A stretch of 64,000 nt of DNA from Akkermansia muciniphila (lineage in GTDB: Bacteria > Verrucomicrobiota > Verrucomicrobiia > Limisphaerales > BJHT01): assembly GCA_945861535.1 (NCBI GenBank), contig CAMAUZ010000002.1, positions 1-64,000 of the forward strand, written 5' to 3'. Each line of letters opens with the position of its first letter. Positions within the stretch are counted from its first letter, which is position 1. Below, one piece after another: positions 34,158-42,068 of the stretch. The notes under the pieces were generated by a model. That model was not told the origin of the DNA. It ran no database searches and saw nothing but the letters and a program-made list of their open reading frames with translations. Made by a program: the position numbers and the translations under genes.

Positions 34158-35558
34158 ATGGTCTCAAATCGCACCCGCGGGGTCTATCTGATTTGCGTTT
34201 ACGGGCACCTCCTGCTCTCGCAGGCCTGTTTCTGGCTGTGGGCCGGGATGTTTAACCTCATGGGGATTATCAAACTCTTAGGTCCCGACACCCCAGCGCA
34301 TTTCCTCTACAGCGAAATCCTCTCCATCGGAGTGGTGCTGGGTGCTACCTTTGTGCGGGAGCGCAATGAGCTTATCGGCTCGGTGGTGGATGGGTCAAAT
34401 GGCGTCGCGCTGCGGCAAATCGTGACCGCCTATTGCTTGTTGTTTTTCTATCTTATTGCTTCCAAAGATACGGGCATCAGTCGGCTCTTCGTATTCACCA
34501 TGGTGGTCCCGCTTTATCTTACCCTGCATTTTGCGAACTGCCGTCTGCCTGCGCTCGTTCGCCGGCAGATGTTTCAAGGTGACCGCGAGGAACGAATCCT
34601 GGTCGCGGGGGGGATGGAAGGGTGGAATTGGCTGAGCGACTGGCTGCGCCGCAAGGAGCTGGTGGGCTATCGGACAGTGGGCCAAGTATGCGACGATGCG
34701 ACTGACTGCGGGAGCGGGCAGATTCTTGGCCGGCTAGGCGATTTGGAAAGGGTGATTGCGGCGCATCAAGTCACCCAACTGATTGTATCCGAGGCGGCCA
34801 TTCCCACCGGCTTTCTTGCCGGGGCGGCCGAGGTTTGCGAACGGCTCGGCGTCCGCCTTTTGGTTGTCAATGACATGGATCGCCATTTCAATCATCCGGT
34901 CACTCTGGTGGAGGATGATGGGATGCGTTTCCTTACTCTGCGTGTCGAGCCTTTGGAAAGTCCGTTCAATCGCATCCTCAAGCGCACGCTCGACATCGTT
35001 ATCGCCGCGCCGGTCACGGTATTTCTCCTGCCGTGCTCCCATCTGCTAGTGTGGCTGCTGCAGTGCTGGCAATCGCCCGGCCCGGTTTATTTCAAACAGA
35101 CCCGTGCAGGGATCCGAAACCGTCCGTTCATCATCTATAAATTCCGCACCATGCACGTAAACAGCGGGGACGAGTCGCGACAGGCGACAATGAATGACAC
35201 CCGCATCTTCCCCGCCGGACGCTGGCTGCGCAAACTGAGCATTGATGAACTGCCACAATTCTACAACGTCCTGCGCGGCGACATGAGTGTCGTCGGCCCC
35301 CGCCCGCACCTGATCCAGCACAACGATCTCTTCGCGCAGGCGATGAAGAACTATCATGTCCGTGCGATCGCCAAGCCAGGTATCACCGGCCTTGCCCAAG
35401 TGTGCGGTTTCCGCGGCGAGGCGACCACGCCGCAAGAGATCATCGCCCGCGTGGGAGCGGATGTGAAGTATCTGGAGACTTGGACCTTCCTGGGGGATTG
35501 CCTCATCGTATTGCGGACTTTACTGCACGTGATCGCTCCGCCCCGGAAGGCGGTTTAA
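34158..35558 (+). CDS. Undecaprenyl-phosphate sugar phosphotransferase (WbaP/WcaJ-type)
   Basis: A 466-residue enzyme that starts the repeat unit by moving sugar-1-phosphate to undecaprenyl phosphate at the inner membrane. The N-terminal third has several membrane helices, the middle a CoA-binding-like domain (ILVAGGMEGWNWLSDWL), and the C-terminal third the bacterial sugar transferase domain: LKRTLDIVIAAPVTVFLLPC, VYFKQTRAGIRNRPFIIYKF, RTM, and SIDELPQFYNVLRGDMSVVG followed by PRPH. It is transcribed away from the rest of the cluster. I chose the ATG at 34158 because the membrane domain starts there; the open frame runs 76 codons further back through the divergent promoter. Confidence 0.93.
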   Translation: MVSNRTRGVYLICVYGHLLLSQACFWLWAGMFNLMGIIKLLGPDTPAHFLYSEILSIGVVLGATFVRERNELIGSVVDGSNGVALRQIVTAYCLLFFYLIASKDTGISRLFVFTMVVPLYLTLHFANCRLPALVRRQMFQGDREERILVAGGMEGWNWLSDWLRRKELVGYRTVGQVCDDATDCGSGQILGRLGDLERVIAAHQVTQLIVSEAAIPTGFLAGAAEVCERLGVRLLVVNDMDRHFNHPVTLVEDDGMRFLTLRVEPLESPFNRILKRTLDIVIAAPVTVFLLPCSHLLVWLLQCWQSPGPVYFKQTRAGIRNRPFIIYKFRTMHVNSGDESRQATMNDTRIFPAGRWLRKLSIDELPQFYNVLRGDMSVVGPRPHLIQHNDLFAQAMKNYHVRAIAKPGITGLAQVCGFRGEATTPQEIIARVGADVKYLETWTFLGDCLIVLRTLLHVIAPPRKAV

Positions 35559-35933
35559 TCTTCCCGACCGGGGAGCATCATGGCAATGAGTCGGTAGGCC
35601 GTTCCGCCACGCGCCGCTCGCTGCAAGAGGGAAACGGTATCGCAGCGGGGGACTTCTTCTTGCAAAGGTGGTTCCCATCGATGGCGGTTGCATTCGCGGC
35701 CTCCAGTGTCGCCTTCCAATCGTCGCACTGATCGAAGGTATTTCGCTTTCTCCTTTTTCGGCCCTTTGGCTGGGTCTTACGGTTGTGGCAGCGGTGGAAC
35801 TGTCGACCGGCTGTTTTGATGCCAGTTTCAAGCTGCGCCCATTATTGGGTCTCGAACAAGTCTGGTTTTTGGGCTCGACAAAGGCCAGCCGAGCGAAGAA
35901 AGAACTCAAAAACAATCCACCTAATCCAAGGAT
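35559..35933. other. Spacer between the polysaccharide locus and the PEGA/ATPase operon
   Basis: These 375 bases hold no confident gene. On the plus strand an 89-codon frame, 35668-35937, has one hydrophobic segment (PFSALWLGLTVVAAVEL) and ends with a TGA overlapping the ATG of the next gene. That resembles the ATGA couplings seen further on in the same operon. On the minus strand a short frame ends at 35555 and reads like a decayed gene end, but I do not recognise it. The promoter of the operon should lie here. Confidence 0.4.
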
Positions 35934-37886
35934 ATGAACCCTTTGGGAAGGCCAGCGTCGCCTGATCGAGCTGCCGTCAAACGCCAGCGGCGGGCCTTTC
36001 GTCCCCTCATCATCTATCTGGTCTTCGCGTTGCCGGTGCTGGCTTGGGACATCCATGTCAAATTGGTGAAGAAGACCTTCCTGAGCGCGACGGTGACGCT
36101 CGAAGGCAGGCGATTGGAAGAGCCATTCCAGGTGCAGATCAACGGTCAGCCGCACGCGCTGAATCGGCCGGTATCGCCCGGCTTCAAGACCATCCGCTTT
36201 TCCAGCCGCGATACCGAAGTGTGGGAAATCAACCGGTTCGTCTGGTATGGGCAAAATCCGCTGGGTGACGTGACGCTGTTACGGAGTCGAGGCGATTTGC
36301 GCGTGGCGGTGCAACCCAAACCGCTGGAAGTCATCGTGACCGGGGCGTTGGCGAAATTGACGAGTTCCGAAGCAGAGCCGGTCTTTCGCGGGTTGCCGGT
36401 GGGCGATTACCGGGTGCGGATGCGGTTCCAACATTTTGAGCGCGAACTTACGGTGCGCGTCGAGCGGAGCATCATGGCCACCGTGGCGGACAAGTTCGCC
36501 GTCGGCTTCCTGCATCTCGAAATCGAACCGGCCGGTGGACGGTACGAACTGCGGAGCGTTCCCAGTGGGAATCTGCGATTGAGTGGCGAACTCCCCGCCA
36601 TGCTGACGAATCTGCCACCGTTGAACTACCAACTCGAACTCACGCGCGGCGATTATCCCAAGAGCCGGACGTTCTTCTTGAGCGGGGGCCAGACCAATCA
36701 AGTGCGGGAAGTGTTCGAATATGGGCAGGCGAACATCACGACCGAACCGTCTGGGGCGACCGTGATGATGGGAGAACGCATCGTGGGCAAGACACCGCTG
36801 CTGTTGAAAGAACTCAAGCCCGACAGCCAGACGATCCAGGCGGCGTTGGAGGGGTATCTGCCGGTTCGCTGGACCGTGGACATCCAAACCAACCTGACCG
36901 TGATGCTCGCGACGAATCTGGTCAGCTTGCGCTACTCCGAAGCGATGGACCGGGCCAACGCCGCCCTGAACAACTACCCGCGTGACTATCGACTGGCTCT
37001 CACGAACCTCACGACAGCACTAACCGTCATACCCGGCGATCCCGCCGCCACCCGCCTGCGGCAGGAAACGCAATACCAACTTCACATCAAGGACGGACGG
37101 AGTGCCCTGTCCGCGGGACAAATCCCGGCGGCAACCAAGTCCGTGGAAGCGGCGCTGGCACTCAAGCCCGCGGGAACGGAAGCCGTGGGCTTGCGCGCGG
37201 ACATTCAAGGAGCGGAACGCGACGCCGAAGACCGGCGGCAACGGGAGGTGGAGCAAAAGGCCACCGAAGTGCGACGTCTCGCGGCCATGGAAAAGGCGGC
37301 AGCGCAGCAGAAGGCCGAACAGGAACAACGGCGACTGGAGGCGGAGAAAGCGGCGGCCGAGGCGAAAAACGTCGAAGAACAGCGGAAGCTGGCCATGGAA
37401 AAGGACGCAGCCCGGGCAAAGGCCGAAGAGGAGCAACGTCGGATCACCGCCGAAAAGCAGGCAGCCAATCAGCGGCGGGAACAAATGCTGGCCGAAACCT
37501 TCGCCAAGGCATTGGAGAAAACTCCGCCCGGTCAACGAGTGACGTGGCGAACCAGTGTAACCCAGAGCGAAGCGGCCAGCGCTCTGACCCGCGCCATTGG
37601 GCAATTGCCCCAACGCTGGAACGTCCTCACCAAGACAGATGGTGATGGCCTGGAGCAGTACTCCCTCGTCGGAATCGGATTGCCGGGGGCGACGCAGCGC
37701 GCGCTGGTGCAATGCGCCCAACTGAGCGAGTTCACCGAAGTGCGGGTGGCCTTCTGGTCGCAAGAAATCAAGGGTCTGCTCGGCATCACCTTCCGGTATG
37801 ATGGTGCCGTGGCGGAGAAACTGCGGGGAGTGGAGCCGCTCTTTCGCGAGAAGTGGCAGAAGGAACTCGGAAAACCCCTCCAATGA
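35934..37886 (+). CDS. Membrane PEGA-domain/coiled-coil protein, first gene of an ATGA-coupled operon
   Basis: A 650-residue protein with an N-terminal membrane helix (PLIIYLVFALPVLAW) after a basic cytoplasmic tail. A beta-rich region follows, including a PEGA-like module around 260-310 (ANITTEPSGATVMMGERIVG, then KTPLLLKEL). Next come a helical TPR-like segment with YRLALTNLTTALTVIPGDPA and a long charged coiled coil (about 420-530, repeats of AAMEKAAAQQKAEQEQRRLE type). A globular C-terminus ends the chain (VAFWSQEIKGLLGITFRYDG). PEGA modules usually bind extracellular or surface structures. The stop overlaps the next start as ATGA. Its function is unknown; the context suggests a role at the membrane with a VirD4-like ATPase. 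Confidence 0.75.
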   Translation: MNPLGRPASPDRAAVKRQRRAFRPLIIYLVFALPVLAWDIHVKLVKKTFLSATVTLEGRRLEEPFQVQINGQPHALNRPVSPGFKTIRFSSRDTEVWEINRFVWYGQNPLGDVTLLRSRGDLRVAVQPKPLEVIVTGALAKLTSSEAEPVFRGLPVGDYRVRMRFQHFERELTVRVERSIMATVADKFAVGFLHLEIEPAGGRYELRSVPSGNLRLSGELPAMLTNLPPLNYQLELTRGDYPKSRTFFLSGGQTNQVREVFEYGQANITTEPSGATVMMGERIVGKTPLLLKELKPDSQTIQAALEGYLPVRWTVDIQTNLTVMLATNLVSLRYSEAMDRANAALNNYPRDYRLALTNLTTALTVIPGDPAATRLRQETQYQLHIKDGRSALSAGQIPAATKSVEAALALKPAGTEAVGLRADIQGAERDAEDRRQREVEQKATEVRRLAAMEKAAAQQKAEQEQRRLEAEKAAAEAKNVEEQRKLAMEKDAARAKAEEEQRRITAEKQAANQRREQMLAETFAKALEKTPPGQRVTWRTSVTQSEAASALTRAIGQLPQRWNVLTKTDGDGLEQYSLVGIGLPGATQRALVQCAQLSEFTEVRVAFWSQEIKGLLGITFRYDGAVAEKLRGVEPLFREKWQKELGKPLQ

Positions 37887-38620
37887 GCACGAACATCCCC
37901 AGCGTCTGGTCCTGGTTCACTTTCCCCTTCCGGTTTTTGGCCGGGGCGCGGGAGCGGCTGCAAGTGCGCGGCAGCGAGGAGATTTCCCAGTGGGCCAAGC
38001 CGTTCGAGCAGTTCAACTATTCGCCGCAGGAGTTCTACAAGCTGGTCGAAAGGAACTTGGAAACGCGGAAAATTCCGGGAGCGGCGGCGGAATGGCGGGC
38101 GATCCATGAAGGCAACATCCTGTCGCCGGAACGGCTTTACCTGAACATCCAGCGGGAACGCCTGCTGTTCGTGCTGTGTGCTGCGCCGTTCGGCAACGCG
38201 TTCTTTGTCTCGTGTCGGTTGCTCGACTACCGCTCCGGCGCGAACCTGTTTGATTACCTGGTCGGCGTGGTCCTGCTGCTGGGTGTCAGCTTCGCGGTCT
38301 TCACCGAATACGGACTTATTCCCGGCCTGTTCGCTCTGGGCCTGCTGGTCACGCTGTTCTGGTCGCTGTTTCGACGGGCTGTTACTGTCGGCGGCGAGTG
38401 GCTGGATGAGAAAATCGCCGACGTGCCGATCATCGGGCCGATCTATGAAAGCCTGTTCCGACCCGACACTTATTACCGGCGCGACACGGCGGAGATGTTC
38501 CGGCAACTGACACACAACGCGGTCATGCAGGCGGTTGACGAGATGACGACCGAGAAAGGGATTCGCGGGCTGACCGAAGAAGAGCGCAAGCCAGTCGTGC
38601 GCAACTTGTATAAGCGATGA
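37883..38620 (+). CDS. Conserved-looking membrane protein, second gene of the operon
   Basis: A 245-residue protein with a soluble N-terminal 90 residues (EISQWAKPFEQFNYSPQEFY and VERNLETRKIPGAAAEWRAI). About three hydrophobic helices follow (LLFVLCAAPFGNAFFVSC, FDYLVGVVLLLGVSFAVF and LIPGLFALGLLVTLFW), and then a cytoplasmic tail with YYRRDTAEMFRQLTHNAV. The start ATG overlaps the upstream stop and its own stop overlaps the ATPase start, both as ATGA. I do not recognise the family. It may be the membrane platform for the ATPase encoded next. Confidence 0.75.
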   Translation: MSTNIPSVWSWFTFPFRFLAGARERLQVRGSEEISQWAKPFEQFNYSPQEFYKLVERNLETRKIPGAAAEWRAIHEGNILSPERLYLNIQRERLLFVLCAAPFGNAFFVSCRLLDYRSGANLFDYLVGVVLLLGVSFAVFTEYGLIPGLFALGLLVTLFWSLFRRAVTVGGEWLDEKIADVPIIGPIYESLFRPDTYYRRDTAEMFRQLTHNAVMQAVDEMTTEKGIRGLTEEERKPVVRNLYKR

Positions 38621-41600
38621 GCGCGCCGTTCTCCGTCGCGGAAGTGCTGACGAAGCAGTTTTACGACTGGGAACTGCGCGGGCGCGGCTGGCAGGTGTGG
38701 GAATCACCGGTGGAACCCGAACCGCCCTTTCGCCCCTTCACCGGTCATCATATCCCGCGAAACTTCTTTGCGGACGACGGTCGGGTGGAACCCACAGGCT
38801 GGCGCAAGGCGCTGTTCGGCCAGCCTGCCGCCGTGCCGCCCATTCTTCCCGAACCGTCGCCGGACGAACTGGAGCCGGCAGCGGAATTCATTCAGAGCCT
38901 GCCCGACCTGATCGAGATGCAACTGGCGTTGCCCCCCAACAGCCAGCCGAAGGCGGACGTGTTTGAGCAACTCCTATCCAGCCTCCATTACTGCCGGCGA
39001 CCGCTGGCCTTCGAAGTGGTGGGGACGGGCGAGTCACTGGTGATGCAGATGGTGGCGGAACACTGCGACGTCGGCCAGGTCGCCCCGCAACTCAAGGCGC
39101 ATTTTCCCGAAGCCGTGATCGAGCCAAAGCGGGACTTTCTGAAAAGCGAGTGGGAACGGACCGACGCGGGCCACACGGTGTTGCTCGATTTCGGACTGGA
39201 CCGGGAATTCATGCTGCCCCTCATGACGAAGAACTTCGCCACCGATCCGTTGGTGGGCGTGACCGGAGCGCTGGAGCGCCTCGGTGTCAGCGAACTGGGC
39301 GTCCTGCAAATCCTCTTCACCCCGACCCGGCACCCGTGGGCGGAGAGCATCCTGCGAGCGGTCTGCACCGAGAAAGGGGAGCCATTCTTCGAGAACGCGC
39401 CCGAGATGCTGGCTGGCGCGCGGCTGAAAATATCTCGTCCGCTATACACCGTGGTTGTCCGCGTGACCGCCCGTTCCCGCGACGAAAAGCGGGCGTGGCA
39501 GATTGCCAAGGGACTGGCCGGCGCGCTGTATCTGTTCCGCAATTTGCAGGGCAACGAACTGGTCGCGCTCGACAACGAGTTTCCCGACGAGGAACACGGG
39601 CTGGACTTCATCCACCGGCTCACCCGCCGCAGCGGGATGCTGCTCAACAGCGATGAACTGGTGGCGTTGGCCCACCTGCCCACGGCGGCGGTTCGTTCAC
39701 AAAAGCTCCAGCGCCAGACCCGGACCACACGCGCCGCGCCGGACTTCGCGGCGCATGACGGCGTGCTGCTGGGAGCCAACGAGCACGAGGGCGCAACGCG
39801 GCCGGTGATGTTGACGGCGGAGCAGCGGATGCGGCACACGCACATCATCGGGGCGTCCGGCACGGGCAAATCGACGCTGCTCCTGAACCTGATCGTGCAG
39901 GACATTCACCGGGGCGAAGGTCTGGCGGTGCTCGATCCGCATGGGGACTTGATCGACCGGATTCTGGACTACATCCCGCCCAGCCGCTGGGACGATGTGG
40001 TCATGGTGGACCCGTCGGATGAGCAGTTTCCCGTCGGGTTCAACATCCTGTCAGCGCACACGGATTTGGAGCGGACCCTGCTGGCGTCGGATTTGGTCGG
40101 CGTGTTTCAGCGCCTCTCCACGTCATGGGGCGATCAGATGACCAGCGTGCTCGGCAACGCGATCCTCGCGTTTCTGGAAAGCGACCGGGGTGGAACCCTG
40201 CCGCAACTGCGGCGGTTTCTGATCGAGCCGGAGTTTCGGAAGGAGTTTCTCACGACAGTCAAAGACCCGGAGGTGGTGTATTACTGGCAGAAGGAGTTTG
40301 GATTGGTCGGCGGCAAATCGCTCGGCCCGCTGCTCACGCGGCTGGACACGTTTCTCCGCCCCAAGGCGATTCGTTACATGGTCGGGCAGTCGGCCAACCG
40401 GCTGAACTTCGGGGACATCATGGACTCGGGCAAAATTGTGCTCGCGAAACTGCCGCAGGGATTGATCGGCGAGGAGAACGCCTTCCTGCTGGGCTCGGTG
40501 TTGGTGGGCAAGCTCCAGCAAATGGCAATGGCCCGGCAGGCCCAGCAGGTCGCCGCCCGCAAGGACTTCTATCTCTACATCGACGAGTTCCATCACTTCA
40601 TCACGCCCTCGATGGCGGCCATTCTCACCGGGGCGCGGAAATACCGGCTGGGGTTGGTACTCGCGCATCAGGAAGTACGGCAATTGCAGCGCGACTCGGA
40701 CGTGGCCGGCGCGGTGATGGCGAACCCGGCGACGCGCATCAGTTTCCGGGTGGGGGATGAGGATGCGCGCCGGCTGGCGGACAGTTTCGCGGGGTTCACG
40801 GCGCAGGATTTGCAGAACCTCGACACCGGCGAAGCGCTGTGCCGGATGGAAAGGTTTGCGTTCAATCTGCGAATCGCGCCGCTGCCGCCGGTGGAACCCA
40901 GCGCCTATACCCGCGACGCGATTTACCAGCGATCCCGGCAAAAGTATGCCACCGCCCGATCTGCGGTGGAGGAGGAACTCGCCCGCAACCGCACCCAGGC
41001 GGAGCCGGAGCCAGTGGAGCGCGTGGACCCGTTTGCCAAGCGCAAGGCGAAGGCGGACGCGCCCTTGGCAGCCGAAGCACCGGCGGCTTCACCGGTCCAA
41101 AAGCCGGTAGCGGAAACGCCGCCTGTGGCTGCGCCGCCTCCGCCGTCACCCGTTCGGAAACCCCCACCCGTTGTGGTGGTGTCGAAGGCTCCGGAGCCAC
41201 CACCCGAGCCATCCCAGTCCGGCAAGGGTGGACCACAGCATCGCAGGCTTCAGGAAACCTTTAAGTTGTTGGCCGAGGGGTTGGGTTGGCGTGCTTCAAA
41301 AGAGGAAAAGGTGTCAGGCGGTCTGGTGGACGTGGTCTTCGGCAAGGGGAAGATCACGGTGGCGTGCGAGATTTCGGTGACCACCGGCGTGGACTATGAA
41401 CTCGGCAATCTCCGCAAATGCCTCGGTGCGGCATTCACGCACATCGTCATGGTGAGCGAAGACCCGAAGCACCTGACCAAGATCGAGACGGCGGCGAAGA
41501 AGCAGCTTTCGGCAACCGAGTTGGCGAGGATTCGTTTTCTCGAACCCGATGGCTTGATCCGGTGGCTGGAAGAACTCACCGCCGCGCAGGCGGGCGGGGA

Positions 41601-41736
41601 GAAGACGGTCAAGGGCTACCGGGTTTCGACCTCCTACGAAACGATCAACCATGCGGAGAAGCGCAACCGCAAGGAGGGAATTGGCGAGGCGGTGGCCCGA
41701 GCCATGCGCCGGAGCGGGGAAGGCGGCAAACCGTGA
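38617..41736 (+). CDS. VirD4/HerA-like ATPase with C-terminal nuclease-like domain
   Basis: A 1039-residue protein. Residues 1-400 are an N-terminal domain with several alpha/beta blocks (LLSSLHYCRRPLAFEVVGTG, DAGHTVLLDFGLDREFMLPL). The ATPase domain has Walker A IIGASGTGKSTLLLNL at about 409-424, the LAVLDPHGDLIDRI strand, the Walker B-like DFYLYIDEFHHF, and QEVRQLQRDSD near the end. This is the TraG/VirD4-HerA architecture for moving DNA. A Pro/Ala-rich linker (about 800-870) leads to a C-terminal domain with LVDVVFGKGKITVACEISVT, the D/E-x-S pattern of PD-(D/E)XK-like folds but without the usual Lys. Role (conjugation, DNA uptake or defence) is unresolved. Confidence 0.8.
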   Translation: MSAPFSVAEVLTKQFYDWELRGRGWQVWESPVEPEPPFRPFTGHHIPRNFFADDGRVEPTGWRKALFGQPAAVPPILPEPSPDELEPAAEFIQSLPDLIEMQLALPPNSQPKADVFEQLLSSLHYCRRPLAFEVVGTGESLVMQMVAEHCDVGQVAPQLKAHFPEAVIEPKRDFLKSEWERTDAGHTVLLDFGLDREFMLPLMTKNFATDPLVGVTGALERLGVSELGVLQILFTPTRHPWAESILRAVCTEKGEPFFENAPEMLAGARLKISRPLYTVVVRVTARSRDEKRAWQIAKGLAGALYLFRNLQGNELVALDNEFPDEEHGLDFIHRLTRRSGMLLNSDELVALAHLPTAAVRSQKLQRQTRTTRAAPDFAAHDGVLLGANEHEGATRPVMLTAEQRMRHTHIIGASGTGKSTLLLNLIVQDIHRGEGLAVLDPHGDLIDRILDYIPPSRWDDVVMVDPSDEQFPVGFNILSAHTDLERTLLASDLVGVFQRLSTSWGDQMTSVLGNAILAFLESDRGGTLPQLRRFLIEPEFRKEFLTTVKDPEVVYYWQKEFGLVGGKSLGPLLTRLDTFLRPKAIRYMVGQSANRLNFGDIMDSGKIVLAKLPQGLIGEENAFLLGSVLVGKLQQMAMARQAQQVAARKDFYLYIDEFHHFITPSMAAILTGARKYRLGLVLAHQEVRQLQRDSDVAGAVMANPATRISFRVGDEDARRLADSFAGFTAQDLQNLDTGEALCRMERFAFNLRIAPLPPVEPSAYTRDAIYQRSRQKYATARSAVEEELARNRTQAEPEPVERVDPFAKRKAKADAPLAAEAPAASPVQKPVAETPPVAAPPPPSPVRKPPPVVVVSKAPEPPPEPSQSGKGGPQHRRLQETFKLLAEGLGWRASKEEKVSGGLVDVVFGKGKITVACEISVTTGVDYELGNLRKCLGAAFTHIVMVSEDPKHLTKIETAAKKQLSATELARIRFLEPDGLIRWLEELTAAQAGGEKTVKGYRVSTSYETINHAEKRNRKEGIGEAVARAMRRSGEGGKP

Positions 41737-41738
41737 GG

Positions 41739-41984
41739 CTATTTCTTCCGAACCAGATACACCGGCCCGTCCACCCGATAGTCCGAAAAAGTTTCGATGA
41801 TGCGCTTGCGCAGCAACTGAAAACCTTTGTGCGGGTGTTCCTCGGCGTAAAAGATGGCAGGGCGCGAAACCTCCAAGTCCCGTGCCGCTTGGGCGCGGTT
41901 CTTGCCGGTTGCCTCACGACATTGCTTGGCCAGGGCCGCGAGACCCGCGTCGTCCACTGTCTTGGGTTCTTTTGGTGTTGCCAT
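41739..41984 (-). CDS. Small HTH protein, probable regulator of the recombinase
   Basis: An 81-residue protein. Its core TGKNRAQAARDLEVSRPAIFYA folds as a helix-turn-helix of the XRE/Lambda-repressor type: AARDLEVS is the turn and SRPAIFYAEE the recognition helix. It converges on the VirD4-like gene with a 2-base gap and diverges from the serine recombinase gene. Upstream lie two TGACCA sites one helical turn apart, a plausible operator. The ATG at 41984 is preferred over one 17 codons upstream, which starts outside the fold. It may control excision or integration. Confidence 0.7.
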   Translation of the reverse strand: MATPKEPKTVDDAGLAALAKQCREATGKNRAQAARDLEVSRPAIFYAEEHPHKGFQLLRKRIIETFSDYRVDGPVYLVRKK

Positions 41985-42068
41985 GCTGAAACCGTATTGA
42001 AATGACCACAGTTTGACCAACAAAGTATCTTGCAATACGTAATATATACAATTACGATTCCGCCATCA
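41985..42068. promoter_or_regulatory. Divergent control region of HTH regulator and serine recombinase
   Basis: This 84-bp AT-rich spacer holds two direct TGACCA sites (42003-42008 and 42014-42019), 11 bp apart, which is one helical turn. On the plus strand TTGACC (42013-42018) lies 17 bases before TACGTA (42036), and a better -10 box, TACAAT, is at 42047-42052. On the minus strand TTGGTC and TACGGT are 18 bases apart and end six bases before the HTH ATG. The repeats overlap the plus-strand -35 box, the classic place for an autorepressor. Confidence 0.55.

Noticed and set aside
38617-41736. Conjugative coupling protein of a full type IV secretion system
   Set aside because: No relaxase, VirB4, pilin or mating-pair genes are present, so only the ATPase similarity is claimed.
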